This document shows positions 28,322-38,223 of a stretch of DNA of 64,000 nucleotides, piece by piece. Origin of the DNA: Paracoccaceae bacterium (GTDB lineage Bacteria; Pseudomonadota; Alphaproteobacteria; Rhodobacterales; Rhodobacteraceae). The notes beneath the pieces are model-generated. The model was not told the DNA's origin. It made no database searches and saw nothing but the letters and a program-made list of their open reading frames with translations. Positions within the stretch are counted from its first letter, which is position 1. Each line of letters opens with the position of its first letter. The stretch lies in contig JAGWVA010000012.1 of assembly GCA_028875855.1 (NCBI GenBank), positions 1-64,000 on the forward strand. Reading direction: 5' to 3'. The translations under genes were made by a program, and so were the position numbers.

Positions 28322-28855
28322 TCAGTCGCGCTGCGGCCCCTTGCCGTCGTCGGCGCGCAGCACCGGCGCATCGGGCGCGCGCGGGCTGCCCATCGCAGGC
28401 CCGACCGAGGGGGCAGGCCCCGTCTCCGGCGCGGTCGCCACGAGTCGCGGCCCCATCAGCCGACTGGCGCCCGCCCCGCGCAAGCGTTCGAACCGGCTTG
28501 CGGCGGCTTCGGCAAGAGGGTCTTCGGGCAGTTGCCGGCCCGCCGGCGCGGCTGGCGTCGTCTCGGGGGCACGGGCCGGGGTCCGGCTGGCGTCCGGGGG
28601 GGCCGCGCTGGTCTGCACCTCGACGGCCCGCCGGAAGACCAGCATGTTCTGGGTCGTCACGGTGGTGCGCCCGGCCAGACCGTGGCGTTCCTCGCAGGGC
28701 AGGGTATCGGCGCGCTGGTATTCCCAGCCTTCCGCCCCGAGCGCGTTCATCAGGTTGGTCAGCGCGAGGGCAAAGCGATCCTCGGTCGCCTTGACACCCC
28801 GCATCTTGTCTCCGCGCTTGGGTGCCGGCACCACTTTATACTCATATCGCGTCAT
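28322..28855 (-). CDS. DUF4177 domain protein with low-complexity tail
   Basis: 177 aa. ATG at 28855, chosen over an open extension to 28945 that overlaps the gatB terminator. N-terminal 80 residues (TRYEYKVVPAPKRG, LTNLMNALGAEGWEYQRADTLPCEER, QNMLVFRR) match DUF4177; the remaining 100 residues are Ala/Pro/Arg-rich and probably disordered. Function unknown. It converges with bolA, with 17 bp between the stops. Confidence 0.8.
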   Translation of the reverse strand: MTRYEYKVVPAPKRGDKMRGVKATEDRFALALTNLMNALGAEGWEYQRADTLPCEERHGLAGRTTVTTQNMLVFRRAVEVQTSAAPPDASRTPARAPETTPAAPAGRQLPEDPLAEAAASRFERLRGAGASRLMGPRLVATAPETGPAPSVGPAMGSPRAPDAPVLRADDGKGPQRD

Positions 28856-28939
28856 CGCCTTGCCCGCTGCTTTAACCGTGTCGAGGCAGGACGTTACCCG
28901 CAAGCGGGCGCCGAGTCCAAGGTTCGATTGGCATGCGAA

Positions 28940-28961
28940 AGGCACCCCAGATGGGGTGCCT
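28940..28961 (-). terminator. Terminator of gatB
   Basis: Perfect 9-bp stem AGGCACCCC/GGGGTGCCT with 4-nt loop, 61 nt past the gatB stop. In the gatB direction it is followed by TTTCGC, a short T-run. It also isolates the DUF4177 gene downstream. Confidence 0.8.
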
Positions 28962-29022
28962 GTTCAATTTTCCGCCACAAATGCTGGCCGGATCGGCCAA
29001 AGATCGCGCAGGCCCGAGGGAA

Positions 29023-30534
29023 TCAGAGGCCGAGCTTCTGCGCCACCATCTGGTTGACCACCGCCGGATTGGCCGTGCCGCCGGTCGCCTTCAGCACCTG
29101 TCCGGTGAACCAGCCCGCGAGCTTGGCGTTCACCTTGGCCTTTTCGACCTGCGCGGGGTTCGCGGCGATCAGATCGTCCAGAACCTTCTCGATCGCGCCG
29201 GTGTCGGTGACCTGCTTCATGCCGCGCGCGGCGGCGATCTCGGCGGGGATGCCGCCTTCGGTCCAGACGATCTCGAACAGGTCCTTGGCCATCTTGGTCG
29301 AGATCTCGCCCGAGGCGATCAGGTCCAGCACGCCGCCGAGCTGAGCGGCCGAGACGGGGCTGTCCACGATGGTCAGGCCCTGCTTGTTCAGCCGCCCGAA
29401 CAACTCGTTGATGACCCAGTTCGCGGCCATCTTGCCGTCGCGGCCCCGCGCCACCTCTTCGAAGAAGGCAGCGGCGTCGAGTTCGGCGGTCAGCACGTTG
29501 GCGTCGTAATCCGTCAGGCCGAAGTCGCCCATGAAGCGGGCCTTCTTGGCGTCCGGCAGTTCCGGCATCCGCGCGGCGATGTCATCGACCCAGGCCTGCT
29601 CGATTTCCAGCGGTAGCAGGTCGGGGCAGGGGAAGTAGCGGTAGTCATGCGCCTCTTCCTTGGACCGCATCGACCGCGTCTCGCCCTTGTCGGGATCGTA
29701 GAGCCGGGTTTCCTGCTCGACCTTGCCGCCGTCCTCGACGATGGCGATCTGGCGGCGCGCCTCGTATTCGATGGCGGCCTGGATGAAGCGCATGGAGTTC
29801 ATGTTCTTGATCTCGCAGCGCGTGCCCAGATGGCTGAAGTCCTGCGTTTCCTGATACCGCTCGTAGGCGCCGGGCCGGCAGACCGAGACGTTGACGTCCG
29901 CCCGCAGGTTGCCGTTCTGCATGTTGCCGTCGCAGGTGCCGAGGTAGCGCAGGATCTGGCGCAGCTTTGCCACGTAGGCCGCCGCCTCTTCGGGGCCGCG
30001 GATGTCGGGGCGGCTCACGATCTCCATCAGCGCGACGCCCGTGCGGTTGAGGTCCACGAAGGACATGTTGGGGTCCATGTCGTGGATCGACTTGCCCGCG
30101 TCCTGTTCAAGGTGGATGCGCTCGATGCGCACGCGCCGCGCGACTCCGGGGGCCATCTCCACGATCACCTCGCCCTCGCCCACGATGGGGTGGTAAAGCT
30201 GGCTGATCTGGTAGCCCTGCGGCAGGTCGGGGTAGAAGTAGTTCTTGCGGTCGAAGGCCGAGAAAAGGTTGATCTGCGCCTTCAGGCCAAGCCCCGTGCG
30301 CACCGCCTGTTCCACGCAGAATTCGTTGATGACCGGCAGCATCCCCGGCATCGCCGCATCCACGAAGGACACGTTGGAGTTGGGCTCGGCCCCGAACAGC
30401 GTCGAGGCGCCCGAGAACAGCTTGGCGTTGGACGAGACCTGGGCGTGGATTTCCATCCCGATCACCAGTTCCCATTCGGATTTGGCGCCCTGGATCACCT
30501 TGGGCTTGGGGGCTTCATACGTCAGATCGAGCAT
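29023..30534 (-). CDS. gatB: Aspartyl/glutamyl-tRNA amidotransferase subunit B
   Basis: 503 aa. ATG at 30534 ([16 protein letters not shown]) with GAAGGA about 9 nt upstream; a second ATG 15 nt earlier lacks this spacing. GatB is the kinase subunit of GatCAB, which converts Glu-tRNA-Gln (and Asp-tRNA-Asn) to the amide. Signatures: [25 protein letters not shown], and [14 protein letters not shown]. The C-terminal YqeY-like tRNA-binding domain ends the protein. gatC/gatA are not adjacent. Confidence 0.96.
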   Translation of the reverse strand: MLDLTYEAPKPKVIQGAKSEWELVIGMEIHAQVSSNAKLFSGASTLFGAEPNSNVSFVDAAMPGMLPVINEFCVEQAVRTGLGLKAQINLFSAFDRKNYFYPDLPQGYQISQLYHPIVGEGEVIVEMAPGVARRVRIERIHLEQDAGKSIHDMDPNMSFVDLNRTGVALMEIVSRPDIRGPEEAAAYVAKLRQILRYLGTCDGNMQNGNLRADVNVSVCRPGAYERYQETQDFSHLGTRCEIKNMNSMRFIQAAIEYEARRQIAIVEDGGKVEQETRLYDPDKGETRSMRSKEEAHDYRYFPCPDLLPLEIEQAWVDDIAARMPELPDAKKARFMGDFGLTDYDANVLTAELDAAAFFEEVARGRDGKMAANWVINELFGRLNKQGLTIVDSPVSAAQLGGVLDLIASGEISTKMAKDLFEIVWTEGGIPAEIAAARGMKQVTDTGAIEKVLDDLIAANPAQVEKAKVNAKLAGWFTGQVLKATGGTANPAVVNQMVAQKLGL

Positions 30535-30602
30535 GGCTGGTCCTTCCATCGGTCGGCCTAATTAGGCCAGCCTTGGGGGAAGGGGCAAGGGGAAGCCGCG
30601 CG

Positions 30603-31484
30603 TCAGGCGCGGGTCGGTGCGCGGCGGGCAAGCGCGACGGGGCGGCGGCTCGCTTCTATCAGGCTGACGGCAGGGGCCTCGGGCCCGCCAAGGGCCAGGG
30701 TCGCCTCGCGCAGAAGCGCGATGCCGTCCTCGCTGCGGGCCGGCAGGCGCGCGGGCGGGATCGGTCGGCCCAGCGTCAGCCGGAAGGGCTGGCGGGCCTT
30801 GTTCAGCACCTCGTGGAACAGCGTGATGTCGCGCAGCGTGGGGTGGATCAGGTCGAAAAGATAGAACAGCGCCGAGTTCCGCGCGCGGATATTGAGCGGA
30901 ATGACCTCGAGGTCGAATTTCCGGGCGATCATCGCCGCCGAGGCCATCCAGGGCCGTTCGTGCAGCCGCAGGCCGCGCCGCTTGGCAAGGCGACCCGACG
31001 GGAAGATCACGCCCATCCGACCGGCTTCGATCGCCTGCCGCGTCGCCTCCATCGTCGCGCGCGTCTTGGCATGGCTGCGCTTTTCGATCCGCCATTCGAC
31101 CGGCACGACGATCTCGGCCATCTGCGGCAGGACGCGCAGGATGTCTCCGTTGGCATAGATGAAGAGGTCGGGCCTAAGCGCGGACAGCGCCCGCCACAGC
31201 ACGATCCCGTCCGCGATCCCCGTGGGGTGGTTCGCCACGATCAGCGCGGGGCCGTTGCGCGGCAGGTGTTCAAGGCCCGACACCTCGACCTCGCGCGCGA
31301 TCGACGCGGCCATCCGGTCCATGATCGCGGCGGGCGGCAGGTCGCGCAAGGCGCCCGCCAGCCGCAGCGTTTCATCATACCCCAGAAGCCCCATCAGCGC
31401 CCGATGCGCCAGCCTGTCCCGCGCCCGGCCCGAGAAAAGCCAGGGCGCGCGTTCCGCGATCAGGGGGTCGAGTCGATCCTTCAT
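30603..31484 (-). CDS. PlsC-like glycerolipid acyltransferase family protein
   Basis: 293 aa. VSGLEHLPRNGPALIVANHPTGIADG (H86...D92) and IFPSGRLAKRRGLRLHERPW match the acyltransferase blocks I and III of lysophospholipid acyltransferases. The block I spacing is HX5D rather than the textbook HX4D, as in the subfamily with HPxGxxD. No clear transmembrane helix. It could acylate lysophosphatidate or another lipid; the substrate is not readable. It lies 69 bp after the gatB start on the same strand and just downstream of pepN. Confidence 0.8.
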   Translation of the reverse strand: MKDRLDPLIAERAPWLFSGRARDRLAHRALMGLLGYDETLRLAGALRDLPPAAIMDRMAASIAREVEVSGLEHLPRNGPALIVANHPTGIADGIVLWRALSALRPDLFIYANGDILRVLPQMAEIVVPVEWRIEKRSHAKTRATMEATRQAIEAGRMGVIFPSGRLAKRRGLRLHERPWMASAAMIARKFDLEVIPLNIRARNSALFYLFDLIHPTLRDITLFHEVLNKARQPFRLTLGRPIPPARLPARSEDGIALLREATLALGGPEAPAVSLIEASRRPVALARRAPTRA

Positions 31485-31527
31485 CCCGCCAGCAAAGCAC
31501 GACTGGATGAAACCGGTGTGACGGGGA

Positions 31528-34089
31528 TCACGCCCCCAGCATGCGGGCCGTCATCTCGGCAAGATCCCGCGACAGGCCGGGGGTCGCCCGGATGCGCGCC
31601 AGTTCCGCCCGGATCATCCCCTGCCGGTCCGCGTCGTAGCGCCGCCAGGTCTCGAAGGCCGTGGACATCCGCGCCGCGGTCTGCGGGTTCACCGGGTCAA
31701 GCCGGATGAGCCAGTCCGCCACGAAGCGGTAGCCCGCGCCCGAGCGGTGATGGAACCCCGCCGCATTGGCAGAGAGCGCGCCGATGACCGCGCGGAAGCG
31801 GTTGGGGTTCTTCCAGTCGAAGGCCGGATGCGCCGTGAGCCGTTCCGCCGTGTCGGCGGCCCGGTCCGGCTCGGCCAGCATCACCTGGAGCCCGAACCAC
31901 TTGTCCAGCACCAGCCGGTCGGCCTGCCAGCGGTCGTGGAAGGCCGCCAGCTCGGCCGCGCCTTCCCCGATCTCCAGCAGGCTCGCAAGCGCGCCGATCT
32001 GGTCGGTCATGTTGTCGGCGGCGGCGAACTGCGCCCGGGCGCGCGCCCCGCCGTCGATCCGCCCCAGATAGCCGAGTGCAGCAAGCCGCAGCGCGCGGCG
32101 TCCCGCCGCGCCCGCCTCGGCCGAATAGGGGCCGGGCGTCAGCATCGCGTCGTAAAGCCCGGTCAGCGTGTCCCCAAGCCGCTCGGCAATCGCGCGAGCC
32201 AAGGCGCTGCGGGCGTTGTTGATGCAGTCGGGGTCCGGCGTCTGGCCGGCCTCGAACAGGGTCTGGGCCATGTCGTCTTCGCCGGGCAACCGCATCGCCA
32301 GCGCCCGAAACGCCGGGTCGAGGCTGTCGTCGCGCAGCATCGCATCAAGCGCGGCAAGGTAATCCGGGGCGGGGGCGCCGCCCTCGGTCACCATGCGCGC
32401 CAGCACCTCCTTGGCAAGGCTCCGCCCCGCCTCCCATTTGTTGAACGGGTCGGTGTCATGGGCAAGCAGGAAGGCGCGTTCGGCCGCCGTGGTGGCACGA
32501 TTGAGCACGACGGGCGCCGAGAAGCCGCGCAGGATCGAGGCGACGGGGCGCGATCCAAGCCCGTCGAAGCTGAAGCTTTGCCGCGCCTCGGTCATTTCCA
32601 GCACCCGCGTCGGCACCACCTCGTCGCCGTTGGGGTTCAGCAGACCCACGGCAATCGGGATGACGCGCGGCGGCTTTTCCGGCTGGCCGGGCGTCGGCGG
32701 GGTTTCCTGCGTGAAATGAAGGGTATAGCGGCCATCGATCCAGTCCTCCTCCACGCTCAGGCGCGGGGTGCCGGCATCCGTATACCAGCGCTTGAACTGC
32801 GTGAGGTCGCGGCCGGTCGTATCCTCGAACACCTTCAGCCAGTCCTCGATCGTCGCGGCGTCCCCGTCGTGCCGGTCGAAGTAAAGGTCGAGCGCGCGGC
32901 GGTAGTCGTCATCGCCCACCAGCCGTTTCAGCATCCCGATCACCTCGGCGCCCTTTTCATAGACGGTCGCGGTGTAGAAGTTGTTGATTTCCTGATAATG
33001 ATCGGGACGCACCGGGTGGGCGAGCGGGCCGCCATCCTCGCGGAACTGGCGCGCGCGGAGCGTCAGCACATCCTCGATCCGCTTCACCGCGTGGCTACGC
33101 ATGTCGCCCGAAAAGCCCTGATCCCGGAAGACCGTCAGCCCCTCTTTCAGGCAGAGCTGGAACCAGTCGCGGCAGGTGATGCGGTTGCCGGTCCAGTTGT
33201 GGAAATACTCATGCGCAATGATCGCCTCGATCCGGGCGAAATCGTCGTCGGTCGCGGTCTCGGGCAGGGCCAGGACGTATTTGGAGTTGAAGATGTTCAA
33301 CCCCTTGTTTTCCATCGCGCCCATGTTGAAGTCATCGACCGCGACGATGTTGAAGATGTCGAGGTCGTATTCGCGGCCATAGGTGTCTTCGTCCCATTTC
33401 ATCGCGCGTTTGAGCGAGTCCATGGCGTAGTCGCATTTCCCCTCGTCGCCCGGGCGGACCCAGATGTTGAGTTCGACCTGCTGGCCCGACCGGGTGCGGA
33501 AGAAGTCGCTGTGCGACACCAGATCGCCCGCAACCAGCGCGAAAAGATAGGACGGCTTGGGCCAGGGATCGTGCCATTCCGCCCAACCCGGCCCGGCCCC
33601 GACCGGGTCGCCGTTCGACAGAAGGACCGGCAGGTCGCTTTCGATCCGCACATGGAAGGGCGCCATGACATCGGGCCGGTCGGGGTAGAAGGTGATCTTG
33701 CGGAAGCCTTCGGCCTCGCACTGGGTGCAATAGAGGCCGTTCGACATGTAGAGCCCTTCGAGCGCGGTATTGGTCGCGGGCGAAATCTCTACCTCGCAGG
33801 CGAAGGCAAAGGCGCCATCGGGGAGGGATGCGGCCGGGATCGTCAGGCCCCGCGCGTCGGGTGTGACGGCGATCTCTGTCCCGTCCACCGCCGCCGAAAT
33901 CAGCCGCAGGGATTCGCCATCCAGCCGCAGGTCGCGCTTGCCCGAGAGCGCGGGATTCGGGGTGAAGCGGATGTCGGACAGCACACGGGTCTGCGTCGGA
34001 TGCAGCCGGAAGGTCAGGCCCACCGACTCGATCAGGTAGGCAGGCGGCTGATACTCGGCCAGGTAAACCGTTTCGGCGTCTTGATCCAT
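31528..34089 (-). CDS. pepN: Aminopeptidase N (M1 family)
   Basis: 853 aa, full length for proteobacterial PepN. GAMENKGLNIFN is the exopeptidase motif; HEYFHNWTGNR with a downstream Glu (LKEGLTVFRDQ) gives the HEXXHX18E zinc site. Domains: N-terminal beta sandwich, thermolysin-like catalytic domain, small beta domain, C-terminal helical domain ending at LARIRATPGLSRDLAEMTARMLGA. Broad-specificity cytosolic aminopeptidase. Divergent from the photolyase gene with 99 bp between. Confidence 0.96.
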   Translation of the reverse strand: MDQDAETVYLAEYQPPAYLIESVGLTFRLHPTQTRVLSDIRFTPNPALSGKRDLRLDGESLRLISAAVDGTEIAVTPDARGLTIPAASLPDGAFAFACEVEISPATNTALEGLYMSNGLYCTQCEAEGFRKITFYPDRPDVMAPFHVRIESDLPVLLSNGDPVGAGPGWAEWHDPWPKPSYLFALVAGDLVSHSDFFRTRSGQQVELNIWVRPGDEGKCDYAMDSLKRAMKWDEDTYGREYDLDIFNIVAVDDFNMGAMENKGLNIFNSKYVLALPETATDDDFARIEAIIAHEYFHNWTGNRITCRDWFQLCLKEGLTVFRDQGFSGDMRSHAVKRIEDVLTLRARQFREDGGPLAHPVRPDHYQEINNFYTATVYEKGAEVIGMLKRLVGDDDYRRALDLYFDRHDGDAATIEDWLKVFEDTTGRDLTQFKRWYTDAGTPRLSVEEDWIDGRYTLHFTQETPPTPGQPEKPPRVIPIAVGLLNPNGDEVVPTRVLEMTEARQSFSFDGLGSRPVASILRGFSAPVVLNRATTAAERAFLLAHDTDPFNKWEAGRSLAKEVLARMVTEGGAPAPDYLAALDAMLRDDSLDPAFRALAMRLPGEDDMAQTLFEAGQTPDPDCINNARSALARAIAERLGDTLTGLYDAMLTPGPYSAEAGAAGRRALRLAALGYLGRIDGGARARAQFAAADNMTDQIGALASLLEIGEGAAELAAFHDRWQADRLVLDKWFGLQVMLAEPDRAADTAERLTAHPAFDWKNPNRFRAVIGALSANAAGFHHRSGAGYRFVADWLIRLDPVNPQTAARMSTAFETWRRYDADRQGMIRAELARIRATPGLSRDLAEMTARMLGA

Positions 34090-34188
34090 CGTCGCATTCT
34101 CCGTCGTTTCGCAGAAGGTGTAGCCCTTGGGTCCGGGGACGCAAGGCGGGGCTTTACCGTGGTGCTGGATGCGCTACATCTATGTTCC

Positions 34189-35688
34189 ATGAATGTTCTC
34201 GTCTGGTTCAAGCGTGACCTGCGGGTGGAGGATCACCCCGCGCTTCGCCTTGCGGCGGAGATGGGACCCGTGCTGCCCGTCTATATCGTGGAGCCGGAGC
34301 TGTGGCGGCAGCCGGATGCCTCGGCCCGGCAATGGGCCTTCATCTCGGAAAGCCTTGTCGAGTTGCGCGAGGCTCTGGGCGCGCTTGGGGCGCCGCTGTC
34401 CGTTCGGGTGGGGGAGGCGGTGGCGGTGCTGGACAAGCTCTGCCGCCTGCACGACATCGGCCAGATCGTCTCGCATGAAGAGACGGGGACGCTCTGGACC
34501 TTTGCGCGCGACAGGGCGGTGGCGGATTGGGCGCGGCGGACCGGCGTCAAATGGACCGAACTGCCGCAGCAGGGCGTCGTGCGGCGGTTGCCCGCGCGCG
34601 GCGAATGGGGCAGGCGGCGGGATGCTTTCCTTGCGCTCGGTCCGCAGCCTGCGCCGGCGGACTTGACCCCCGTGCCCGGGGTCGAGCCGGGGGCGATCCC
34701 CACGGCCCGGGCGCTGCGGCTGACCGAGGATCGCTGCCCCCATCGCCAATTGGGCGGCCGCGCGCGCGGGCTTGAGCTGGTGGACAGCTTCCTGACCCTG
34801 CGCGGCAGGCCCTATCGTGCCGCGATGTCGTCGCCCGTCAGCGGCGAGCGCGCCTGTTCGCGCCTCTCGCCCCACCTCGCCTGGGGCACGCTGTCGGGCC
34901 GCGAGGTGGCGACCGCCCTTGACGCGCGGATGGCGGAACGTCCTGGGCCGGGCTGGGGCGCGTCGCTGTCGTCCTTCCGCTCTCGCCTCGCGTGGCGCGA
35001 TCACTTCATCCAGAAGCTCGAAGACCGCCCGGACATGGAGGCCGCGTGCCTGCATCCCGCCTATGAAGGGCTGCGCCCGCGCACACCGGATGCATCGCGC
35101 CTTGCGGCCTGGGAGGCGGGCGAGACCGGTCTGCCCTTTGTCGATGCCTGCATGCGCTATCTGCGGGCGACCGGCTGGCTGAACTTCCGCATGCGCTCGA
35201 TGGTGGTGTCGATCGCGACGCAGCACCTCTGGCTTGACTGGCGGGAGATCGGCGGGCCGCTCGCGCGGCTGTTCACCGATTACGAACCCGGCATCCACTG
35301 GCCGCAGGTGCAGATGCAGGCGGGTGTCACGGGCATGAACACGATCCGCATCTACAACCCGGTGAAGCAGGGACAGGATCAGGACCCGACGGGTGCCTTT
35401 ACCCGTCGCTGGGTCCCGGAACTGGCCGATGTGCCGGACGCCTTCCTGCAGGACCCCTGGCGCTGGAGCGGGGCCGGGACGCTGCTGGGGCGACGCTATC
35501 CCGAGCCGGTCGTCGATCCCGTCGCCTCGGCCCGCGCGGCGCGCGAGGCGGTTCATGCCGTGCGCCGGACCGAAGGCTTCCGCGACGAGGCGAAACGGCT
35601 GGTGGTGCGGATGTCGTCGGGCAACGGCGCGCGGCCGCGCGGGCGCAAGGCGCGGGCCCTGCCGGGGCAGATGGACCTTGGGCTGTAG
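34189..35688 (+). CDS. Cryptochrome/photolyase family flavoprotein
   Basis: 499 aa. The start is the ATG at 34189 (MNVLVWFKRDLRVEDHPAL); the reading frame is open far upstream opposite pepN, but that part has no homology. The N-terminal alpha/beta antenna domain is followed by the FAD domain with LSPHLAWGTLSGREV, FRSRLAWRDHFIQKL, TGWLNFRMRSMVVS and MNTIRIYNPVKQGQDQDPTGAF. Class I-like photolyases repair pyrimidine dimers with blue light; the GIHWPQVQMQAGVTG variant differs from the classic NNGGWQW motif, so a cryptochrome role or a different lesion cannot be excluded. A DUF2256 mini-gene follows, a recurrent partner of photolyase genes. Confidence 0.9.
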   Translation: MNVLVWFKRDLRVEDHPALRLAAEMGPVLPVYIVEPELWRQPDASARQWAFISESLVELREALGALGAPLSVRVGEAVAVLDKLCRLHDIGQIVSHEETGTLWTFARDRAVADWARRTGVKWTELPQQGVVRRLPARGEWGRRRDAFLALGPQPAPADLTPVPGVEPGAIPTARALRLTEDRCPHRQLGGRARGLELVDSFLTLRGRPYRAAMSSPVSGERACSRLSPHLAWGTLSGREVATALDARMAERPGPGWGASLSSFRSRLAWRDHFIQKLEDRPDMEAACLHPAYEGLRPRTPDASRLAAWEAGETGLPFVDACMRYLRATGWLNFRMRSMVVSIATQHLWLDWREIGGPLARLFTDYEPGIHWPQVQMQAGVTGMNTIRIYNPVKQGQDQDPTGAFTRRWVPELADVPDAFLQDPWRWSGAGTLLGRRYPEPVVDPVASARAAREAVHAVRRTEGFRDEAKRLVVRMSSGNGARPRGRKARALPGQMDLGL

Positions 35689-35701
35689 CGGGGAGCCAGA
35701 C

Positions 35702-35753
35702 CGGGGGGCTGTCTGCCCCCCGCACCCCCCGAGGATATTTTCGCCAAAGTGAA
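35702..35753 (+). repeat. Intergenic hairpin repeat, copy B
   Basis: 8-bp stem CGGGGGGC/GCCCCCCG (35702-35709 with 35715-35722), loop TGTCT, then CACCCCCC and GAGGATATTTTCGCCAAAGTGAA. Same orientation and order as copies at 2828 and 40162. It lies 13 bp after the photolyase stop and 14 bp before the DUF2256 start. Confidence 0.8.
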
Positions 35754-35767
35754 AGGCAGTCGAATCG

Positions 35768-35941
35768 ATGAAGATGCGCCGCAAGGGCGACCTGCCCTCG
35801 AAGATCTGTGCGACCTGCGGGCGGCCCTTTGCCTGGCGCAAGAAATGGGCGCGCGACTGGGAGAGCGTGCGCCATTGCTCGGACCGCTGCCGGGGCGAGG
35901 CGCGGCGCAAGGGGCGGGAGGGGCAGGACGCTCGGCCATGA
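35768..35941 (+). CDS. DUF2256 zinc-ribbon-like mini-protein (57 aa)
   Basis: 57 codons plus TGA. Basic N-terminus, then [19 protein letters not shown] and CSDRC: four cysteines (C14, C17, C38, C42) in CX2C...CX3C arrangement, with the FxWRKKW signature of DUF2256. Function unknown; the family is repeatedly found beside photolyase/cryptochrome genes, as here. Below normal length cut-offs, so easily missed. The intervening repeat may separate its transcript from the photolyase. Confidence 0.85.
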   Translation: MKMRRKGDLPSKICATCGRPFAWRKKWARDWESVRHCSDRCRGEARRKGREGQDARP

Positions 35942-35981
35942 CCGGCATTGTTCGGCGCTCCCGAAAGGAGTTCACGGCAAA

Positions 35982-35997
35982 ATTGGTCAATCCACTT
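35982..35997 (+). promoter_or_regulatory. ATTGGTCAA motif upstream of malate synthase (possible GntR/FCD operator)
   Basis: ATTGGTCAATCCACTT contains TGG-N5-CCA dyad symmetry, reminiscent of GlcC/LldR/PdhR-type GntR operators (TTGGT...ACCAA). The same 9-mer ATTGGTCAA occurs upstream of lldD at 42685. It lies about 80 bp before the malate synthase start. Single-site evidence only. Confidence 0.3.
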
Positions 35998-36070
35998 TAC
36001 CGCAGCTTGTTGCCTATCGGAAACTTTTTCCCTAATGGTGTCCCGTGGCATACCGAAAGGGGGCAATGGC

Positions 36071-38212
36071 ATGGTCGAACGGGTCGAAAAACACGGGTTG
36101 CAGGTCGATCGGCGGCTCGCCGATTTCATCGAGGGGCGGGCGTTGCCCGGGACCGGTGTGACGGCAGAGGCCTTCTGGGCCGGATTGTCGGGGCTTGTGC
36201 ACGATCTGGGCCCGAAGAACCGCGCGCTTCTGGCGCGGCGCGAGGAATTGCAGGCCGAGATCGACGCCTGGCACCGCGCACGCCGGGGCAAGCCCTTCGA
36301 TCAGGACGCCTACGAGGCCTTCCTGCGCGAGATCGGCTACCTTGTGCCCGAGGGGCCCGATTTCCAAATCGAGACCGCCGGCACCGACCCTGAATTCGCC
36401 GCCATCCCGGGGCCGCAGCTTGTCGTTCCGGTGATGAACGCGCGCTACGCGCTCAATGCCGCGAATGCGCGCTGGGGCTCGCTCTACGACGCGCTCTACG
36501 GGACGGATGCGCTGGGCGATCTGCCGCCCAAGGGGGGCTTTGATGCCGCGCGCGGTGCCCGGGTGATCGACTGGGGCCGCAAGTTCCTTGACGATGTCGT
36601 GCCGCTGGCCCAAGGCAGCCATGCCGATGTGACGCGCTACTGCGTGACCGCCGGCGCCCTTGTTCCGGCGCTGAAGGAGCCCGCGCAGTTCGTGGCCTAT
36701 GCCGGTGCGCCGGAAGCGCCGACCTCGATCGTCCTGAAGCAGAACCACCTTCACATCGTCATCGACATCGACGCCGCCCATCCGATCGGCCGGACCGACC
36801 GCGCCCATGTGTCGGATATCCGTCTTGAGGCGGCCGTCTCCTCGATCATGGATTGCGAGGATTCGGTTGCGGCCGTCGATGCCGAGGACAAGGTGCTGGC
36901 CTATGGCAACTGGCTTGGCCTGATGAAGGGCGACCTGAGCGAGAAATTCGTCAAGGGCGGGACGGAAATGACCCGCGCCCTGCAGTCCGACCTGACCTTC
37001 ACCGCCGCGGCGGGGGGCGAGATCACGCTCAAGGGCCGCGCGCTGATGCTGGTGCGCAACGTGGGCCACCTGATGACCAACCCTGCGATCCTCGACCGCG
37101 ACGGGCACGAGGTGGGCGAGGGGCTCATGGATGCCTTCTGCACAGTCCTGTGCGCGATGCACGATCTGCAAAAGGCCGAGGGCCTGCGCAACTCGGTCAC
37201 CGGCTCGGTCTATATCGTGAAGCCGAAGATGCACGGCCCCGAGGAAGTGGCCTTTGCCGACGAGATCTTCACCCGGGTCGAGGCCGCCCTTGGCCTGCCG
37301 CAATACACCGTGAAGCTTGGCATCATGGACGAGGAACGCCGCACTTCGGCCAACCTCAAGGAATGCATCCGCGCGGCCAAGCACCGGGTGGCGTTCATCA
37401 ACACGGGGTTCCTCGACCGGACGGGCGACGAGATCCACACCTCGATGGAAGCGGGGCCGATGGTGCGCAAGGGCGACATGAAGGCCCAGCCCTGGATCAA
37501 GTCCTACGAGGATCGCAACGTCGATATCGGGCTGGCCTGCGGTCTGTCCGGGGTCGCGCAGATCGGCAAGGGGATGTGGGCCGCGCCCGACCTCATGGCC
37601 GCGATGCTCAAGGACAAGATCGGCCACCCGATGGCGGGCGCGAACACGGCCTGGGTGCCCTCGCCCACGGCGGCGACGCTGCATGCCACGCATTACCACC
37701 GCGTCGATGTCTTTGCCCGGCAGGCCGAGATCGCCAAGGCCGGCCCGCGCGGCAAGCTGCGCGACCTGCTGACGATCCCGCTTGCGACCGGCGTGAACTG
37801 GAGCGAGGCCGAGATCGCGGCCGAGATTGAGAACAACGCGCAGGGCATTCTGGGCTACGTGGTCCGCTGGGTCGATCAGGGCGTGGGCTGTTCGAAGGTG
37901 CCGGATATCCATGACGTCGGCCTGATGGAAGACCGCGCGACCTGCCGCATCTCCAGCCAGGCGCTGGCGAACTGGCTGCATCACGGCGTGATGAGCGAGG
38001 CGCAGGTCATGGCGGCGATGAAGAAGATGGCCGCCGTGGTCGACCGGCAGAACGCGGGCGATCCGGCTTACCGGCCGATGGCGCCCGCATTCGACGGTCA
38101 GGCTTTCCTTGCGGCCTGCGATCTGGTCTTCAAGGGGCGGGTGCAGCCTTCGGGCTATACCGAACCGGTCCTGCATGCCCGCCGTCTGGCGCTCAAGGCC
38201 CAGGCGGCCTGA
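36071..38212 (+). CDS. glcB: Malate synthase G
   Basis: 713 aa, typical of the long G isoform. ATG at 36071 ([22 protein letters not shown]) with GGGGGCAA upstream; the open extension to 35948 is rejected. It condenses glyoxylate with acetyl-CoA to malate. Recognisable stretches: [50 protein letters not shown], and GLNY-equivalent catalytic region near [26 protein letters not shown] glcG-like gene follows 11 bp later, matching a glycolate-utilisation context. Confidence 0.96.
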   Translation: MVERVEKHGLQVDRRLADFIEGRALPGTGVTAEAFWAGLSGLVHDLGPKNRALLARREELQAEIDAWHRARRGKPFDQDAYEAFLREIGYLVPEGPDFQIETAGTDPEFAAIPGPQLVVPVMNARYALNAANARWGSLYDALYGTDALGDLPPKGGFDAARGARVIDWGRKFLDDVVPLAQGSHADVTRYCVTAGALVPALKEPAQFVAYAGAPEAPTSIVLKQNHLHIVIDIDAAHPIGRTDRAHVSDIRLEAAVSSIMDCEDSVAAVDAEDKVLAYGNWLGLMKGDLSEKFVKGGTEMTRALQSDLTFTAAAGGEITLKGRALMLVRNVGHLMTNPAILDRDGHEVGEGLMDAFCTVLCAMHDLQKAEGLRNSVTGSVYIVKPKMHGPEEVAFADEIFTRVEAALGLPQYTVKLGIMDEERRTSANLKECIRAAKHRVAFINTGFLDRTGDEIHTSMEAGPMVRKGDMKAQPWIKSYEDRNVDIGLACGLSGVAQIGKGMWAAPDLMAAMLKDKIGHPMAGANTAWVPSPTAATLHATHYHRVDVFARQAEIAKAGPRGKLRDLLTIPLATGVNWSEAEIAAEIENNAQGILGYVVRWVDQGVGCSKVPDIHDVGLMEDRATCRISSQALANWLHHGVMSEAQVMAAMKKMAAVVDRQNAGDPAYRPMAPAFDGQAFLAACDLVFKGRVQPSGYTEPVLHARRLALKAQAA

Positions 38213-38223
38213 AAGGGGGAAAG

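Noticed and set aside
28910-28935. GGTTCGATT as a tRNA T-arm
   Set aside because: No cloverleaf can be drawn around it; the region forms the gatB terminator and a short hairpin instead.
31747-34188. In-frame extension of the photolyase gene far upstream (would make a 1313-aa protein)
   Set aside because: The extra part is antisense to pepN; the family N-terminus MNVLVWFKRDLRVED starts at 34189.
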